Assembly (NCBI GenBank): GCA_948567375.1
Contig: OX419757.1
Location: forward strand, 52,449,665 to 52,513,664
From: Lunularia cruciata
Lineage: Eukaryota > Streptophyta > Marchantiopsida > Lunulariales > Lunulariaceae
DNA length: 64,000 nt
Direction of reading: 5' to 3'
In this document: piece after piece, positions 23,301-33,897 of the stretch
Numbering within the stretch: the first letter of the stretch is position 1
How the letters are laid out: each line of letters begins with the position of its first letter
Translations under genes and position numbers: made by a program
The notes under the pieces: model-generated
What the model saw: the letters and a program-made list of their open reading frames with translations, nothing else
What the model was told of the DNA's origin: nothing
The model's database searches: none

Positions 23301-26111
23301 CCATTAATTAAATAATAGCATCAGGACACTGGTTTCAGCTCAGGGGATGTATAGTTGCGCAGCTTGAAATTCACAATTTCGTTTTTGCTGTTTCAGGACG
23401 AGGACAAAGACATGGATGTTGATGCCCCTTCTCCTGCTGGACAGTCCCAGCCTCCCGTCAAGCAAACTCTTCTCCCAGAAGTTGAAATATATTCCTACTT
23501 GCTTACCTTGATTTTCCTTATCGACCAAAAGCAGTATGAGGCGGTAAGATCATCAACGACTTACACTTTTGCATCGTTGATACTTTCTCAAATTTCACTG
23601 AAGCAGTAAGTCTAGTTGCTTTTGAAAGAAAAGCATTGTCTAGGGGAGTCCCTAGAGGGAGTTCTTACACTGTATGTCTGTATGAACTGCACAGGCAAAA
23701 ACCTTGTCAGTTCTGGCAATTAAGAGAGTGCAAAACTTCAACCGCAGGACCTTGGATGTATTGGCAGCTAGGCTATACTTCTACTTCTCCTACAGTTTTG
23801 AGTTAGCGGGGAGTCTATCTCAGATTCGGAGGTAGGAATTGGATTTGGAATGTCATTTTTCCTTTTGATATAAGCAGCTCTTTGCAGAAGGACATTGCAT
23901 TGCTTCTATCTAATCGCAAAGTCCTATAACCTTCCCACTGCTGGGGATGATCTTGACGGCCTAGAACGCAAAAGCAAATGCTAAGAGGATTAAAAGCACA
24001 TTTTCACCAGAGAAGCTCGATTTGATTGGTTAGGAAGCCTCTGTATGGCAAGTGGAATGCTTATAGGCTATAGACCAACATCTATGAGAGCCTTGTGCAC
24101 CGTTCTGATGTTGCTCTAGGGCACCTCTTTCGAGCTCAGCACTATGTTGACTCTTCTGACTCAGTTATTTTGCACACTGCCAGTTCGTTATTAGCACTCC
24201 ATCGTACGGCCACATTGAGACATGACGAACTTGGACAGGTATGTCCACTTACCCAAGCCCTCTTATGAAGTAGGTTTACACTTGAGCTACCTTCCAAGTG
24301 GTGTATCTGAAATGAAAATTGTGAGGTTGATTAGAGGTGTTGTGCTGGTTTCAGGAAACCCTCCTTAACTTGCTTCTACGCAATTATCTACATTACAATC
24401 TATATGATCAAGCAGAGAAGCTACGGTCCAAGACACAGCGAGTCGAATCTCATTCAAATCAGCAGGTTAGTAGATGAGACAATTGTACTGTGAGAGTTTC
24501 TATACCTATATGCCCATATGATATGCATTGTTTACTGGCAAGTGAATCTTTACATACCAGGTAGCAACATGCATCTCCTAATCTTGATATTTGATCCAGC
24601 ATTCTTTTGTCTTTCTCAACCTGCTGTGCCGAAGTTTTTTTATCTCTTAATAGACTAAATCGACTGCGATGTAGTTTCTTACTTCCGCGTAATGATTGTT
24701 GACGGGTTTTCCCTCATTTCATACCTCTTACTGCCCTCACGGATTGTCTTATTTTTCACATTAGAGATCTTTGTGCACCTTTGTGTCAGGTATGTTTCTA
24801 CAGGATACGCATGTCCTCTGTCATCCCTCATGCAACGGTGATCATCTTCTTCTCAAGATGAACCTTCAGTCTTGTGCCTAACATGATGTTGTTTCTAACA
24901 TTTTCAGTTATGCCGATACCTTTACTATCTTGGAAGAATACGGACAATTCAGTTGGAGTACACAGACTCAAAAGAATGTCTATTACAAGCAGCCAGGAAG
25001 GCTCCAAGCACTGCTCGAGGGTTCCGAATCCAGTGCAACAAATGGGCCGTCATTGTTCGTCTTCTTTTGGGAGAGATTCCTGAGCGCACAACCTTCATGC
25101 AGCAGGGAATGCAGAAACCTCTGAGGCCATATTTTGAGTTGACCAACGTAAGTATCACCTCCCGGCCTCTGGACACTCCAAAGCTTGCCCGGATTGTAGT
25201 TAGACTACTGAGGGTTTAGTTGCTGCAAAAGGTTTCAACTTGTAAGGATTATCTTGACCCAAGTTATTATATTTGCAAATAATTCCTTGTTACTAAGCCA
25301 AGTCTCGTGCTTCCAACTGTATTCTCCCATTATACGGCCCAAGTTCAGACAGATACTTTCTGGTACTGTTGCGTTTCTTCATCAACCTCAGGTTTTGTTA
25401 GATGTCTAAGTCGTTTAATCAGTTAATCTTCAAGTGTTGAAATCTTTTCTGCACTCCATTCCAGGACAAGGGAGAGTCACGCCCGGTCATAGGAACAGGT
25501 AAATCGGGTAATAGGAACGGGTTCTATATTTGATCACTTAATGTGTCCTATGACTTATGCTACTTAAACCTAAATCTTTTTGTCGCTGCTTGCAGGCTGT
25601 GCGAATTGGTGATCTGGAGCTTTTCAGATCAGTAGCTGAAAGAAATGCAAGCACGTTTCATGCTGACAAAACGCAGAACCTGATCGTCCGACTCCGACAC
25701 AATGTCATAAGAACTGGGCTGCGTAACATTAGCATTTCTTACTCTCGAATTTCTCTTGCCGACGTTGCAGCAAAGCTTCATCTTCAATCAGCCACTGCAG
25801 TGGCAGATGCCGAAAGCATTGTGACAAAAGCCATCCGTGATGGTGGTATCGATGCTACTGCTGATCATGCGAATGGCTGGATGCAGTCCAAGGAGACGGG
25901 TGATATTTATTCCACTCAAGAACCACAAACAGCGTTCCACTCCAGAATCGCTTTTTGCTTAAATACCCATAATGAAGCGGTGAAAGCTTTGAGGTTTCCA
26001 CCTGACGCACATAAGAAAGAGCTCGAAAGTGCTGAGAAGCGGCGCGAACGTCAACAGCAAGAGCAGGAGCTTGCGAAGCACATTGCAGAGGAAGATGACG
26101 ATGAGTTCTAA
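20381..26111 (+). CDS. RPN3: 26S proteasome non-ATPase regulatory subunit 3 (RPN3/PSMD3)
   Basis: RPN3 is a scaffold subunit of the 19S lid and takes part in ubiquitin-dependent proteolysis in nucleus and cytosol. Eight exons join in phase: 20381-20468, 23084-23274, 23397-23543, 23695-23831, 24184-24238, 24355-24465, 24908-25147 and 25596-26111, giving 494 aa, near the usual plant length of about 490. Landmarks are [55 protein letters not shown] and, in the last exon, the PCI core with [20 protein letters not shown] then [13 protein letters not shown]. The tail is acidic (EEDDDEF), as in the family. All introns are GT-AG. Intron 1 is unusually long (2.6 kb) and holds an ORF on the same strand. 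The protein looks intact. Confidence 0.96.
21322..22686 (+). CDS. unknown 454-aa ORF nested in RPN3 intron 1
   Basis: A single open frame from ATG 21322 (the frame is open a little further upstream) to TGA 22684-22686, entirely inside RPN3 intron 1 and on the same strand. Residues of about 35-100 form a coiled coil ([20 protein letters not shown], then [20 protein letters not shown]). The rest is acidic and low in order, with many Glu/Ser/Asp. GC content and codon use resemble the island genes, not the AT-rich repeats. Beyond the stop, coding-like text continues in another frame (22655-22775, [19 protein letters not shown]) and then back in the first frame ([20 protein letters not shown] to about 22896). 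This suggests short introns, frameshifts or a decaying 3' end. I do not recognise the family. It could be an independent nested gene, a retrocopy or a pseudogene. Confidence 0.55.
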   Translation: MGKAKLLRAAEADGSTLTDGSAEDDPQEQGMHHDMYINLQTELKGLRLHLLKLEVESNLREEKLFKAVSALEKLVGEQGSKIRQLERKNHVLAGMLVDVTQEPEFLYAEMINDTGHGQEVLLHERESNVVGEVPPENKEFGLGEGLFEELPDVTSEGLSLDDSMSQSYPEEKSKSSVGSCSKKGPEGNNGDVGSSCNSFVEILQTKRKEVWDNSKSEGEVLESDSRNIGIEFLHRRDTMKFENGEVGVSNPTVKVGPKVKNIVVVDEGILSIELLKAGKKDLGNESIFFEEKLEVVDRSLGGEGSSSMKISASELDESVKVAWTINNKSFPDCDVVKFIDEVINKRKESNCPLETKGKDDFGRGRETRENTNESDLFVDELMNDQPGEDKLLDKEHGGSGTLMKSMVTTEKPYVDSNPMIDETPEKERGLHKISVSHLCPLEPEPRGRYCPYIR

Positions 26112-27368
26112 AGTGATGGATTTGAGTTCTAAAGTGATGTTGCCTGCGTCATGCCTTCCTGCTGCCGGTCATCGTTAGGCTCACTGAAGAGCAATGTCGT
26201 CAAGTAGTGTACTCCACGTTCCCTCTGAGGAGTCGTTAAAATCTCTTTCCTAGACAAGTTTTGCCCTCTTAAAGAATGACCAAGATAGCAAGAGTATTCC
26301 AGCTCAGAGATACCTCAATCTGTGTTTGGGAAAGGTAATGATCTTTCTGGAGCCAAGACGTGAAACCAAAACTGTTCGATTTATTATCCTTCCCCTAGTA
26401 ATGTTAATCGATTCTTTGAATGCATGACATACGGGACTTCAATCCGATGGGAGAGCTTTGTCAGATTCAGTGATTGAAGTGCCCAGGGGTCTCGGAGGCG
26501 GACTTCAAGATTGGCTGCAGATTGAACTCTTTCAAGGAAATATGCAGAAGGAAATTTAATCTTGCATCCCATTCATTGGACTCTCGGGCCCTCTGGAAAG
26601 GCTGGTCGACTTCCGTGTTCAATTTATGTAGATACGATCCGCCATGTACAAGTTTTAAAGCGGTAATGGTGAAGCGAAATCTCCCCAAATGGTCACTCAT
26701 GGGCTTATTGATTCATGTAACCCGTATTCTGTTACTGCGAAACTACACTTAATTAGTACCTGACCTAGATTTACAACTGAGTACAGCACTTAAAATCTTT
26801 AAGTGGAATGACTCATTTCAGTACGAACGTCTAAAATGTTGACATCTTTTATATACATCTATAGCTTGCCGCGGGCTTCTGTCTGCCACCGCCACCACTT
26901 CCCCACGTCCCTTTCGCTATCAGTTAACAACCGGATCGTAAGTTCTCCTTACCTTTGGGTTCCCTGTTGCACTACATCTAGTCTTTGCAGTGCACCACAA
27001 GTTGTGGTTAGGTGCCCATTGATATCTAGGGCAACCAAAGAGACTTGGATTGACTAAGATACGGCGGTGGTTTCTGATTAGTGCCCCAGTGAAGAACTTT
27101 AATGAGTGGAGAACTTGAGAATCGTCCAAAAGGGGAAAGTGAATTACTCGTTAAAGGGACTAGTGGACCAATTTTGAGGCACGTTACGAACAATGAGTAG
27201 ACGTACTATCTGTCGCCGGAGATTCAAGCAGCATCACGATAGGTTGCTATGTCGGAAGAGAGAATTTCGAGTTGCCTCAAGGCGGTTGGAAGTCGAGGGA
27301 AGATAAATTGAACAGAATGTGGTGGACTGAAGAAAGTGAATGCGAAGGACAGGCACTGTAGAGGAGTT
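26112..27368. other. RPN3 3' region and decarboxylase promoter
   Basis: No supported gene. A 17-nt direct repeat (GAGTTCTAAAGTGATG) overlaps the RPN3 stop and repeats 20 bases later. The remainder holds the RPN3 3' UTR and the upstream region of the decarboxylase. Confidence 0.6.
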
Positions 27369-29180
27369 ATGGCGAGATTACACACTCTTTCAGTCCGACC
27401 ATTTAGTACCGCACAGTATGTGTCATGCTACGGAAGAATTTTCTCTGAGTGTAGTGGACCAGCCCGTATCAATATCTCTTCCTCCGGTTATGCAAAACTC
27501 GAAAGAAGTGGACTTGGAACAGAGTATAGTGTCAGTGCACGAGTATCTGTATCTGCCGATTACACTGACGATGTTAGCCAAAAGCAGGGAAAAAGAAAAA
27601 TGGAATCAGACGACCCAGTTGTTCACCTTCGCAATTTGAATTCGGGGCATGCAGGAGATTGTTGCACTAAGGAGGTCGAATCTAAAGCACCTCTACTGGA
27701 TGCCCTGAGACAGTGCGCTACACAAGATGCTGCATCCTTCCATTTCCCGGGGCACCGTCGTGGAGGAGGCGCACCTGCTCAGATGCTGGAAACGTTGGGA
27801 GTTTCCGCCTTTGCTCATGACTTACCCGAGCTTCCCGAGCTCGATAACCTTTTCTCACCTGAAGGAGTGATAGCTGAAGCTCAGGAAAAAGCGGCTCAGC
27901 TCTTTGGAGCCGACGTTACCTTTTTTCTGGTCAATGGCTCAACTTGTGGAATTCAAGCATCAGTTATGGCAACATGCCAACCTGGGGATTTTCTCATTCT
28001 TCCCCGGAATTGTCACCTCTCTGCAGTCTCAGCCATGGTTCTCTCTGGGACTCTGCCGAAGTATGTCTTGCCAATTTATGACTCAATTTGGGGGGTAGCT
28101 CATGGAGTCACTGCCCAATCCATAGAAAGTGCTATCACTGAAGTGAGGAAGAATGGAGGACGAGTTGGAGCAGTGTTGGTAATTTCTCCAACTTATTTTG
28201 GGGTTTGCAGTCCATTGGAGGAGATTGCAAAGGTATGTCATGAGCATGAAGTCGTTCTTATTGTGGATGAAGCTCATGGAGGACACTTTAAGTTCCACGA
28301 GAGGTTACCCCTGTCTGCGTTGGAGCAAGGAGCTGACATAGCTGTGCAGTCGACTCACAAGGTGCTGGGGTCTCTTACACAGTCGTCCATGCTCCATTTG
28401 AGGGGTGAGAGGGCTAATAAAGACGTTCTGAGCAAGTGTCTCCAGATGGTACAGAGTACTAGTCCTAGTTACCTCCTCCTCTCTTCTCTGGATGCTGCTA
28501 GGGCTCAGATGAGTGAAGGTTCAAGTTCTCGTCTGGAGATGGCAATTGATCTTGCAGCTAAAGCGAGAGAGGGTTTGAAAGCAATTCCCTCTCTCTTTGT
28601 GATGGATATGGAAATTATCAGCAGTTCTGACCAGTTATTTCGACATGATCCACTTCGAATCACGGTGGGGTTGTGGGGACTTTCCATAGATGGCTATGAA
28701 GTGGATGACGTTCTGAGGTTGGAACACGGAGTAATTGCAGAGCTACCAGCAATTCATACCATCACTTTTGTTGTCAGTTTAGGCAGTAATGAGCGTGATA
28801 TTGTTCGGCTTGTGGAGTGTTTCAGAGCACTTTCTGCTCGTTTCGCCAAATCCAACGATGTTGAAAATGACGATACTACCCCGTGGCATCAGGATATTTT
28901 TCTCGATCGAAGCTCAAAGCTACCACTGTCCTCCGGCAGAGGATTGAGTCCGAGAGATGCCTTTTTCAGCAAGACTGTGAAAGTTGATCTTTCAGTCTCT
29001 GTAGGACTCATTTGTGCTGAACTGGTGTGCCCATATCCACCAGGAATTCCCGTCATTGCACCAGGAGAGGTAATCACTAAGGATGCAATCGATTATTTGT
29101 CGAGTATCCTCGAAAGAGGAGGCGCTATTAGCGGAGTGTCAGATTCTACACTGTCAACGATATGCATATGTCATAGCTGA
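27369..29180 (+). CDS. Orn/Lys/Arg decarboxylase, fold type I, plastid-type leader
   Basis: A single uninterrupted frame of 603 aa. It is a PLP enzyme of the bacterial Orn/Lys/Arg decarboxylase major-domain family (short, non-winged type), which turns a basic amino acid into a polyamine precursor. Visible motifs are FHFPGHRRGGG (125-135), the phosphate-binding VNGST (188-192), the cofactor Asp in DEAHGGH (300-306) and the Schiff-base Lys331 in STHK. The C-terminal domain ends with CPYPPGIPVIAPGE. The first 90 residues (MARLHTLSVRPFSTAQ...) are rich in Ser/Arg and poor in acids, like a plastid transit peptide, and are absent from bacterial members. The start is the first ATG; an in-frame GTG lies 33 bases upstream. 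Lys, Orn or Arg as substrate cannot be told from the sequence. The lack of introns contrasts with its neighbours. Confidence 0.88.
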   Translation: MARLHTLSVRPFSTAQYVSCYGRIFSECSGPARINISSSGYAKLERSGLGTEYSVSARVSVSADYTDDVSQKQGKRKMESDDPVVHLRNLNSGHAGDCCTKEVESKAPLLDALRQCATQDAASFHFPGHRRGGGAPAQMLETLGVSAFAHDLPELPELDNLFSPEGVIAEAQEKAAQLFGADVTFFLVNGSTCGIQASVMATCQPGDFLILPRNCHLSAVSAMVLSGTLPKYVLPIYDSIWGVAHGVTAQSIESAITEVRKNGGRVGAVLVISPTYFGVCSPLEEIAKVCHEHEVVLIVDEAHGGHFKFHERLPLSALEQGADIAVQSTHKVLGSLTQSSMLHLRGERANKDVLSKCLQMVQSTSPSYLLLSSLDAARAQMSEGSSSRLEMAIDLAAKAREGLKAIPSLFVMDMEIISSSDQLFRHDPLRITVGLWGLSIDGYEVDDVLRLEHGVIAELPAIHTITFVVSLGSNERDIVRLVECFRALSARFAKSNDVENDDTTPWHQDIFLDRSSKLPLSSGRGLSPRDAFFSKTVKVDLSVSVGLICAELVCPYPPGIPVIAPGEVITKDAIDYLSSILERGGAISGVSDSTLSTICICHS

Positions 29181-29522
29181 GTAGACGCCTTCATTAACCA
29201 GATACTTTTACGAAGCTAGGTGGAGAAAGACCAAGAAGACAGGGCAATACAATAGAGTAGTAAAGGGAGGGACGTATTCTCTCATATCTCTGAAGGTCAT
29301 AGGTTCACCTGTTAGATGTTCAGCCTTAGGGTTCTCACATCTACAGTTCCTGCATGGGTGGGTAAACAGCGCTCTTGAGCGATGCACGCTCAAGATCTGC
29401 TGTCTAGTATCTTTACTCACAGAACAGCCATTATTATTCTTTCCCAGCACAAGTTGGATGGTGTAGATAGAGAACTGTCACAAAGACACTGCCATTTTCT
29501 TAATTGAGGACAATACATGGTC

Positions 29523-30050
29523 AGCTAGAGATGTCAAACATCAAGCTCAGGTTTTATCTTTCAGCTGGCTAGATTTTCTGCAGGAAGTAGGACCTGCTGT
29601 AACGGATCAAGCTCTAAAAGATGTAGCATATAAAGACAGAAGATTTTCTGTGGTAGTGGATGTATGTGAAGCGCACATACAAGCAGATTTTAGGTTCGCA
29701 TTCGTAAATGTTGAAGTTCTCTGAGATGTGCAGTGTCAAAACTCGTTCTTCAGTACAGTTCCCTCTATACAGTTCAATACAGCTAGAGATGTCGAAGATC
29801 AAGCTCAGGTTGATGCAGGTTTTATCTTTCAGCTGGCCAGATTTTCTACAGGAAGTAGGACCTGCTGTAACGGATCAAGCTGTAAAAGGATGTAGCACAT
29901 AAAGACACAAGTGTTTCTATGGTAGTGGACGTATGTGTTGCGCACATACAAGCAGCGTTTAGGTCCACTTCCGTAAATGTTCAAGTTCTCTTAGATGTGC
30001 AGTGTCAGCAATCAAAACGCTTTCTTCAGTTCAATTCCCTCTACTTGAAG
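29523..30050. repeat. about 258-bp tandem duplication downstream of the decarboxylase
   Basis: Copy 1 starts at 29523 and copy 2 at 29781, both with AGCTAGAGATGTC and then GGACCTGCTGTAACGGATCA, down to ATGTGCAGTGTC. The copies differ by scattered substitutions and a small insertion. Each carries a small hairpin GTATGTG-loop-CACATAC (about 29664 and 29932) whose loop differs between copies while the stem is kept. No coding frame spans the repeat. Confidence 0.88.
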
Positions 30051-31061
30051 GAACACTACGTGTTGTGTATGCAAACAATGTTGGTGGTGACTGCTCACAT
30101 CATCTTTTGTTCATAACTTCACGTGGTGCTTCGATTGCACACCAGAGAACCAAATTTTCTCTGCTAGTAAACTTAAATTGTCTCTTGAAGGACTGCGATG
30201 AACAGCTTTTAGGAGCAACTTACTCTAAATTCTATTACACTATCATAAGCTCCACGAATGCCTATTATATGTTTACAACACATCCACATACAGGTAGATA
30301 ATGGTTACTGCTTCTTGTGCATCACTCTGACAGGAGTGAAGATGGCATCACAAGTCTCGGATGATGGTTGGCAGCCGCCTCTGTTCGAAGTCTCGAGTCT
30401 GTTTCTATTACAGCATGATGTGCGGATGTGCAAACATACTTAGTCCTCCTGCCCACGATCTTGGCCACGACACATTTTATGAAGAACAGATGTCCGCATC
30501 ACTTTTCAAAGTACCAGCAACATACAATTTGCAAATAAATTTCAGTCCTCAGCTGAAAGAAGGATAGGAGCCAAGTTCTGAATTCTCCAACAATGGTAAG
30601 AAAGAGACTCAGACTCACAGAATCGCCAGCAAGTGTAGTCCGCAATTGTGAGAACCACTAGAACTTCAGTTCATGTCGGACAGAACTTAACCAAGAATAA
30701 TGTCGCGACAGGCTGAAGGGCAATTAACACACAATTGTCCCCCACTTATCTGACTTGAACTAATATACACTTTACTTCCGAATGATAGAAGGCACAAGTA
30801 GACATCAACAAAATTCAAGAACAGCTCACTGATGAACATAAAAGATAACCAATCCTTCAAATTTGGAAAATGACCAGTGAGACAAGTAAAGAACTAGGAA
30901 ACGATGCATTTGGAGTTCTAGTCCCGCTTCGGTGGCTATGCCCGCAAGTAGATGGATGCGAGCCAAAAGGTTGACGAGTAGAACAGTTTCTTCTGTATTA
31001 GTCAAGAAAGATAGGAAGTTCAGCTCCGTATTCAAAAGATAGTGCATCACTTGTTCTCCAC
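30051..31061. other. convergent intergenic region
   Basis: The space between the decarboxylase (+) and the unnamed plastid-type gene (-), where both transcripts would end. I see no gene; the small plus-strand frames look like chance. Confidence 0.55.
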
Positions 31062-32861
31062 CTATTTCTCGTCCTTTTTCCTCATGGACTTGGCAACTTC
31101 TCGTGTTTCCTTGTTGATCATGCGTAGTTGAGTTAGGAGCCTCAAACGGTTAGGATTACTCTTTTGCGACTCCACATCGCTGATCATTCGTGTTACCAAC
31201 TGGTAGAAGTAGCTGTCTGGTGCAAGGCATTTGAGGTTGGCCTGAATAGTGTTCGCGCGATCCTTTTCTGCTGTATCCCTCAAGAGCTGTACAGGACCAA
31301 TTCCACGGACCAACGGGTTCAGCAAGAAGATTTAGAGGACTACAAAACAGCTTTCAGATCTAATCTAGCCCTGAGAGAGAGAACAACCGCTGAATTGGAA
31401 AGGGGATCGTGTCATACACCTGATTGAGGAGTCGAATTTCAGGTCGTAGGGTAGACTCTTTTACGGACAGAGCCGTTTGCAGTGTAACCTCAAGTCTGTT
31501 GACAACCTCCAGATTACCTTCCTTCTTGGCCTTCCTAGCACCACGTGACAGAAGGTGCACAACAGTGAGATGGGCACGTGCGCACAAGAGGTCTAGCCAA
31601 TATCGAACAGCCCACGAGAGCTTAGTGCGCTATTCTAGTGCATTTATGAGTGAAAACAAGGGAAGTGTTATAGTTATAGAATGTGATTACCAGGTCCAGG
31701 TAGGTGGACGCAATGATGAAGAAGTCTTGAGAGAGCGACTCCACGTGCTTTTCAGCGACGGCTTTTACATCGTCAGTCTTCAGCAACTCTGCCAACAGCT
31801 CAGTAGCTTCCATCTGAAACTTCCTAGCTTTTGCCACAGTGTCTGCATTCAAACCAGATTTATGTTGATAGATTCATCGACAATCATGGAGTTAAGAGCA
31901 AAACATTCACCTTAAGAGATACAGCTGGAGAAAGCAGTTGATTGATACATGGGTACTTAAAGCAATCTTGAATCGAAGGCTGGGGAAGAGACCATGATGC
32001 AGAATATATATAATCGATTGTAAATTTTTTGCTGTTCACGTTTATAATACGCAGATAGCACAACGATGAATGGTGAACATGGACCCCCGATTGCCAGCCG
32101 AACAACTGGAAGCTATAATTGCAAGACATTGGGGATATAACGGCCATTACAAGAAGGAAAGAAGGATTGGAGAGATTATTTAGTTGAAGCTCAGAACTAC
32201 AACAAAAATACCGAATCTGGTCACCTAGAGATGGGATATTTCCCATCTGTAGGTGGTCAAAATCTAGGCCAAATCAACATCTACTAAACTGCTGTGAAAA
32301 CCAAGCTAACAATCGTCACGCTTTGATCCCAGTTAAAGGTTGATATTCGGACTAATTTCATAGTGGATTGTAAAGCCCAAGAAGATTTTCTCTCTCTGCT
32401 GCACCTTCCTCCTCGAAGTTATCCACACAACAGTTTCCTTCGAGAGGTAATGGGAACATTCAACTAATTTCATACTCAATTTCCCTGAATTTCATCAATT
32501 CAAAGCCCTGGTTCTTAAGAATAGAAACTTAGTCCTACCTTTCTCGGAAGCTTTGCATACAATTCCAAGCTGTGCAGAGAAGCAGGACCTGGAAGACCCC
32601 GACGAAAGATGTACGCCAGTAAAGGCTCTGTCACGTAGTGCCAAAGATGAAATCTCTGCAGTGTAATGACGCCCATCAATCAGAGTGCAAACTTCAGCGG
32701 AATCCGGACCTCGTAAATTCAGAGCTTCCCATAACCCAAGGTATGCATTCGACAGGAAACAAAAACTCACGAGTAGAAGACAGAGCTGGAACGGCGCGAG
32801 GTTGGTGAACTCCTCGTCCAACAACAGTCACTGCTGTCGATGACAAACTCGCCATGGCCAT
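31062..32861 (-). CDS. unnamed plastid-type alpha-helical protein, 5 exons
   Basis: On the minus strand the exons are 32861-32771, 32709-32539, 31842-31691, 31620-31420 and 31286-31062. All junctions are GT-AG and the phases close to 279 aa. The N-terminus (MAMASLSSTAVTVVGRGVHQ) is Ser/Thr/Arg-rich like a chloroplast transit peptide. The mature part is nearly all helical, with KARKFQMEATELLAELLKTD, ARKAKKEGNLEVVNRLEVTL, STLRPEIRLLNQLLRD and SYFYQLVTRMISDVESQ, then a basic tail KSMRKKDEK. It resembles plant proteins of unknown function, but I cannot name the family. It starts about 1 kb from the DHHC gene, back to back. The 5' exons are the least certain because they are short. Confidence 0.75.
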
Positions 32862-33897
32862 CGCTTGTCACAGTCTGAACCCCTTATGAAATAAGCGTAC
32901 AAACCCTCAATAAAATAATAAACAGTGAACTGGTATTTCTCTCGAAACAGCAGGAGATTCAGTAGGACTACACAGACGACGACAAACAGTTCCTTCTCCA
33001 CTGCAATACAATGTAGCATCCAACACTCACCGTACCAGGCAGAAGGAAGAAAGAGCAGGGCACCCACAAAACCTACCATAGGACACTGAAGTGGGACAAA
33101 ACTGCAAAATCTTATCATGTTAGAAAGGATCCGTCAAGGCCCGACTGACTGAAAGTAGTGCCGGAAAGTACAGCATCGCTACCGTAGTACGAAAATCTGT
33201 TGCTAGGCTTGGCAACGAAGCGAGAGCAGTAAACGCTCTAGGTGCTCGCATGCCCTTCCCTCCTTCCTTTTCCTTTTACTGTGCTGGAAGCTGTGGGACC
33301 GGCCACCTTGACACCTTACGTACCGGCTGTCTTTCTTTCTCTCTCTCGTACAGTAGTCGGTACGCTGTCCATTTTCGATCTACCGACGAGCCTAATAATG
33401 GGGGGGAGGGGGGTTGGGTGTCCGATTTCAATGGAGATTATGATACACAAACTGGTGATGTTTGTAGATCTTGAAGTCCTCGTCGGGATGGATACGCTGT
33501 ATAGGCCTGGCCAAAGGATCTAGTAGCACGGCGATAGTTGCTGCAGCAGGAGGAGATGCTTGAGAAAACCCCACACGCTGGAGAAAAAGGTTTTGTTTGT
33601 AGGTGCCATGTTAAGATGCAGTCTTGTTGTACTCAACAAAGCAGCAGGTGTCCCTCAGTTGTATCTCCCACAATTCATCAGAAAGTTTAATTGATGGTGA
33701 GAAGACCGGAAGCTAGATTGTGGCCAATCTCCTGCTGCTTGCTCTACACGAGCGATTGTTGGTCAAACGCTGCCTACCACAATTGGAGCAAGCAAAGACG
33801 AGCTTCTCGTGCCTTTCTCAGGCCGGAGCTGCATGTGCTTGAAACCTGGGGGTTCTAATCTCTGAGGAAAAAATTGTTCACTCCGTTGGACGCTCCG
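32862..33897. promoter_or_regulatory. divergent promoter region
   Basis: About 1 kb between two back-to-back gene starts. It contains a pyrimidine-rich stretch near 33330-33350 (CTTTCTTTCTCTCTCTC), common in plant 5' UTRs, flanked by short GTACCGG/CGGTACG repeats. No TATA box was assigned with confidence. Confidence 0.5.
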
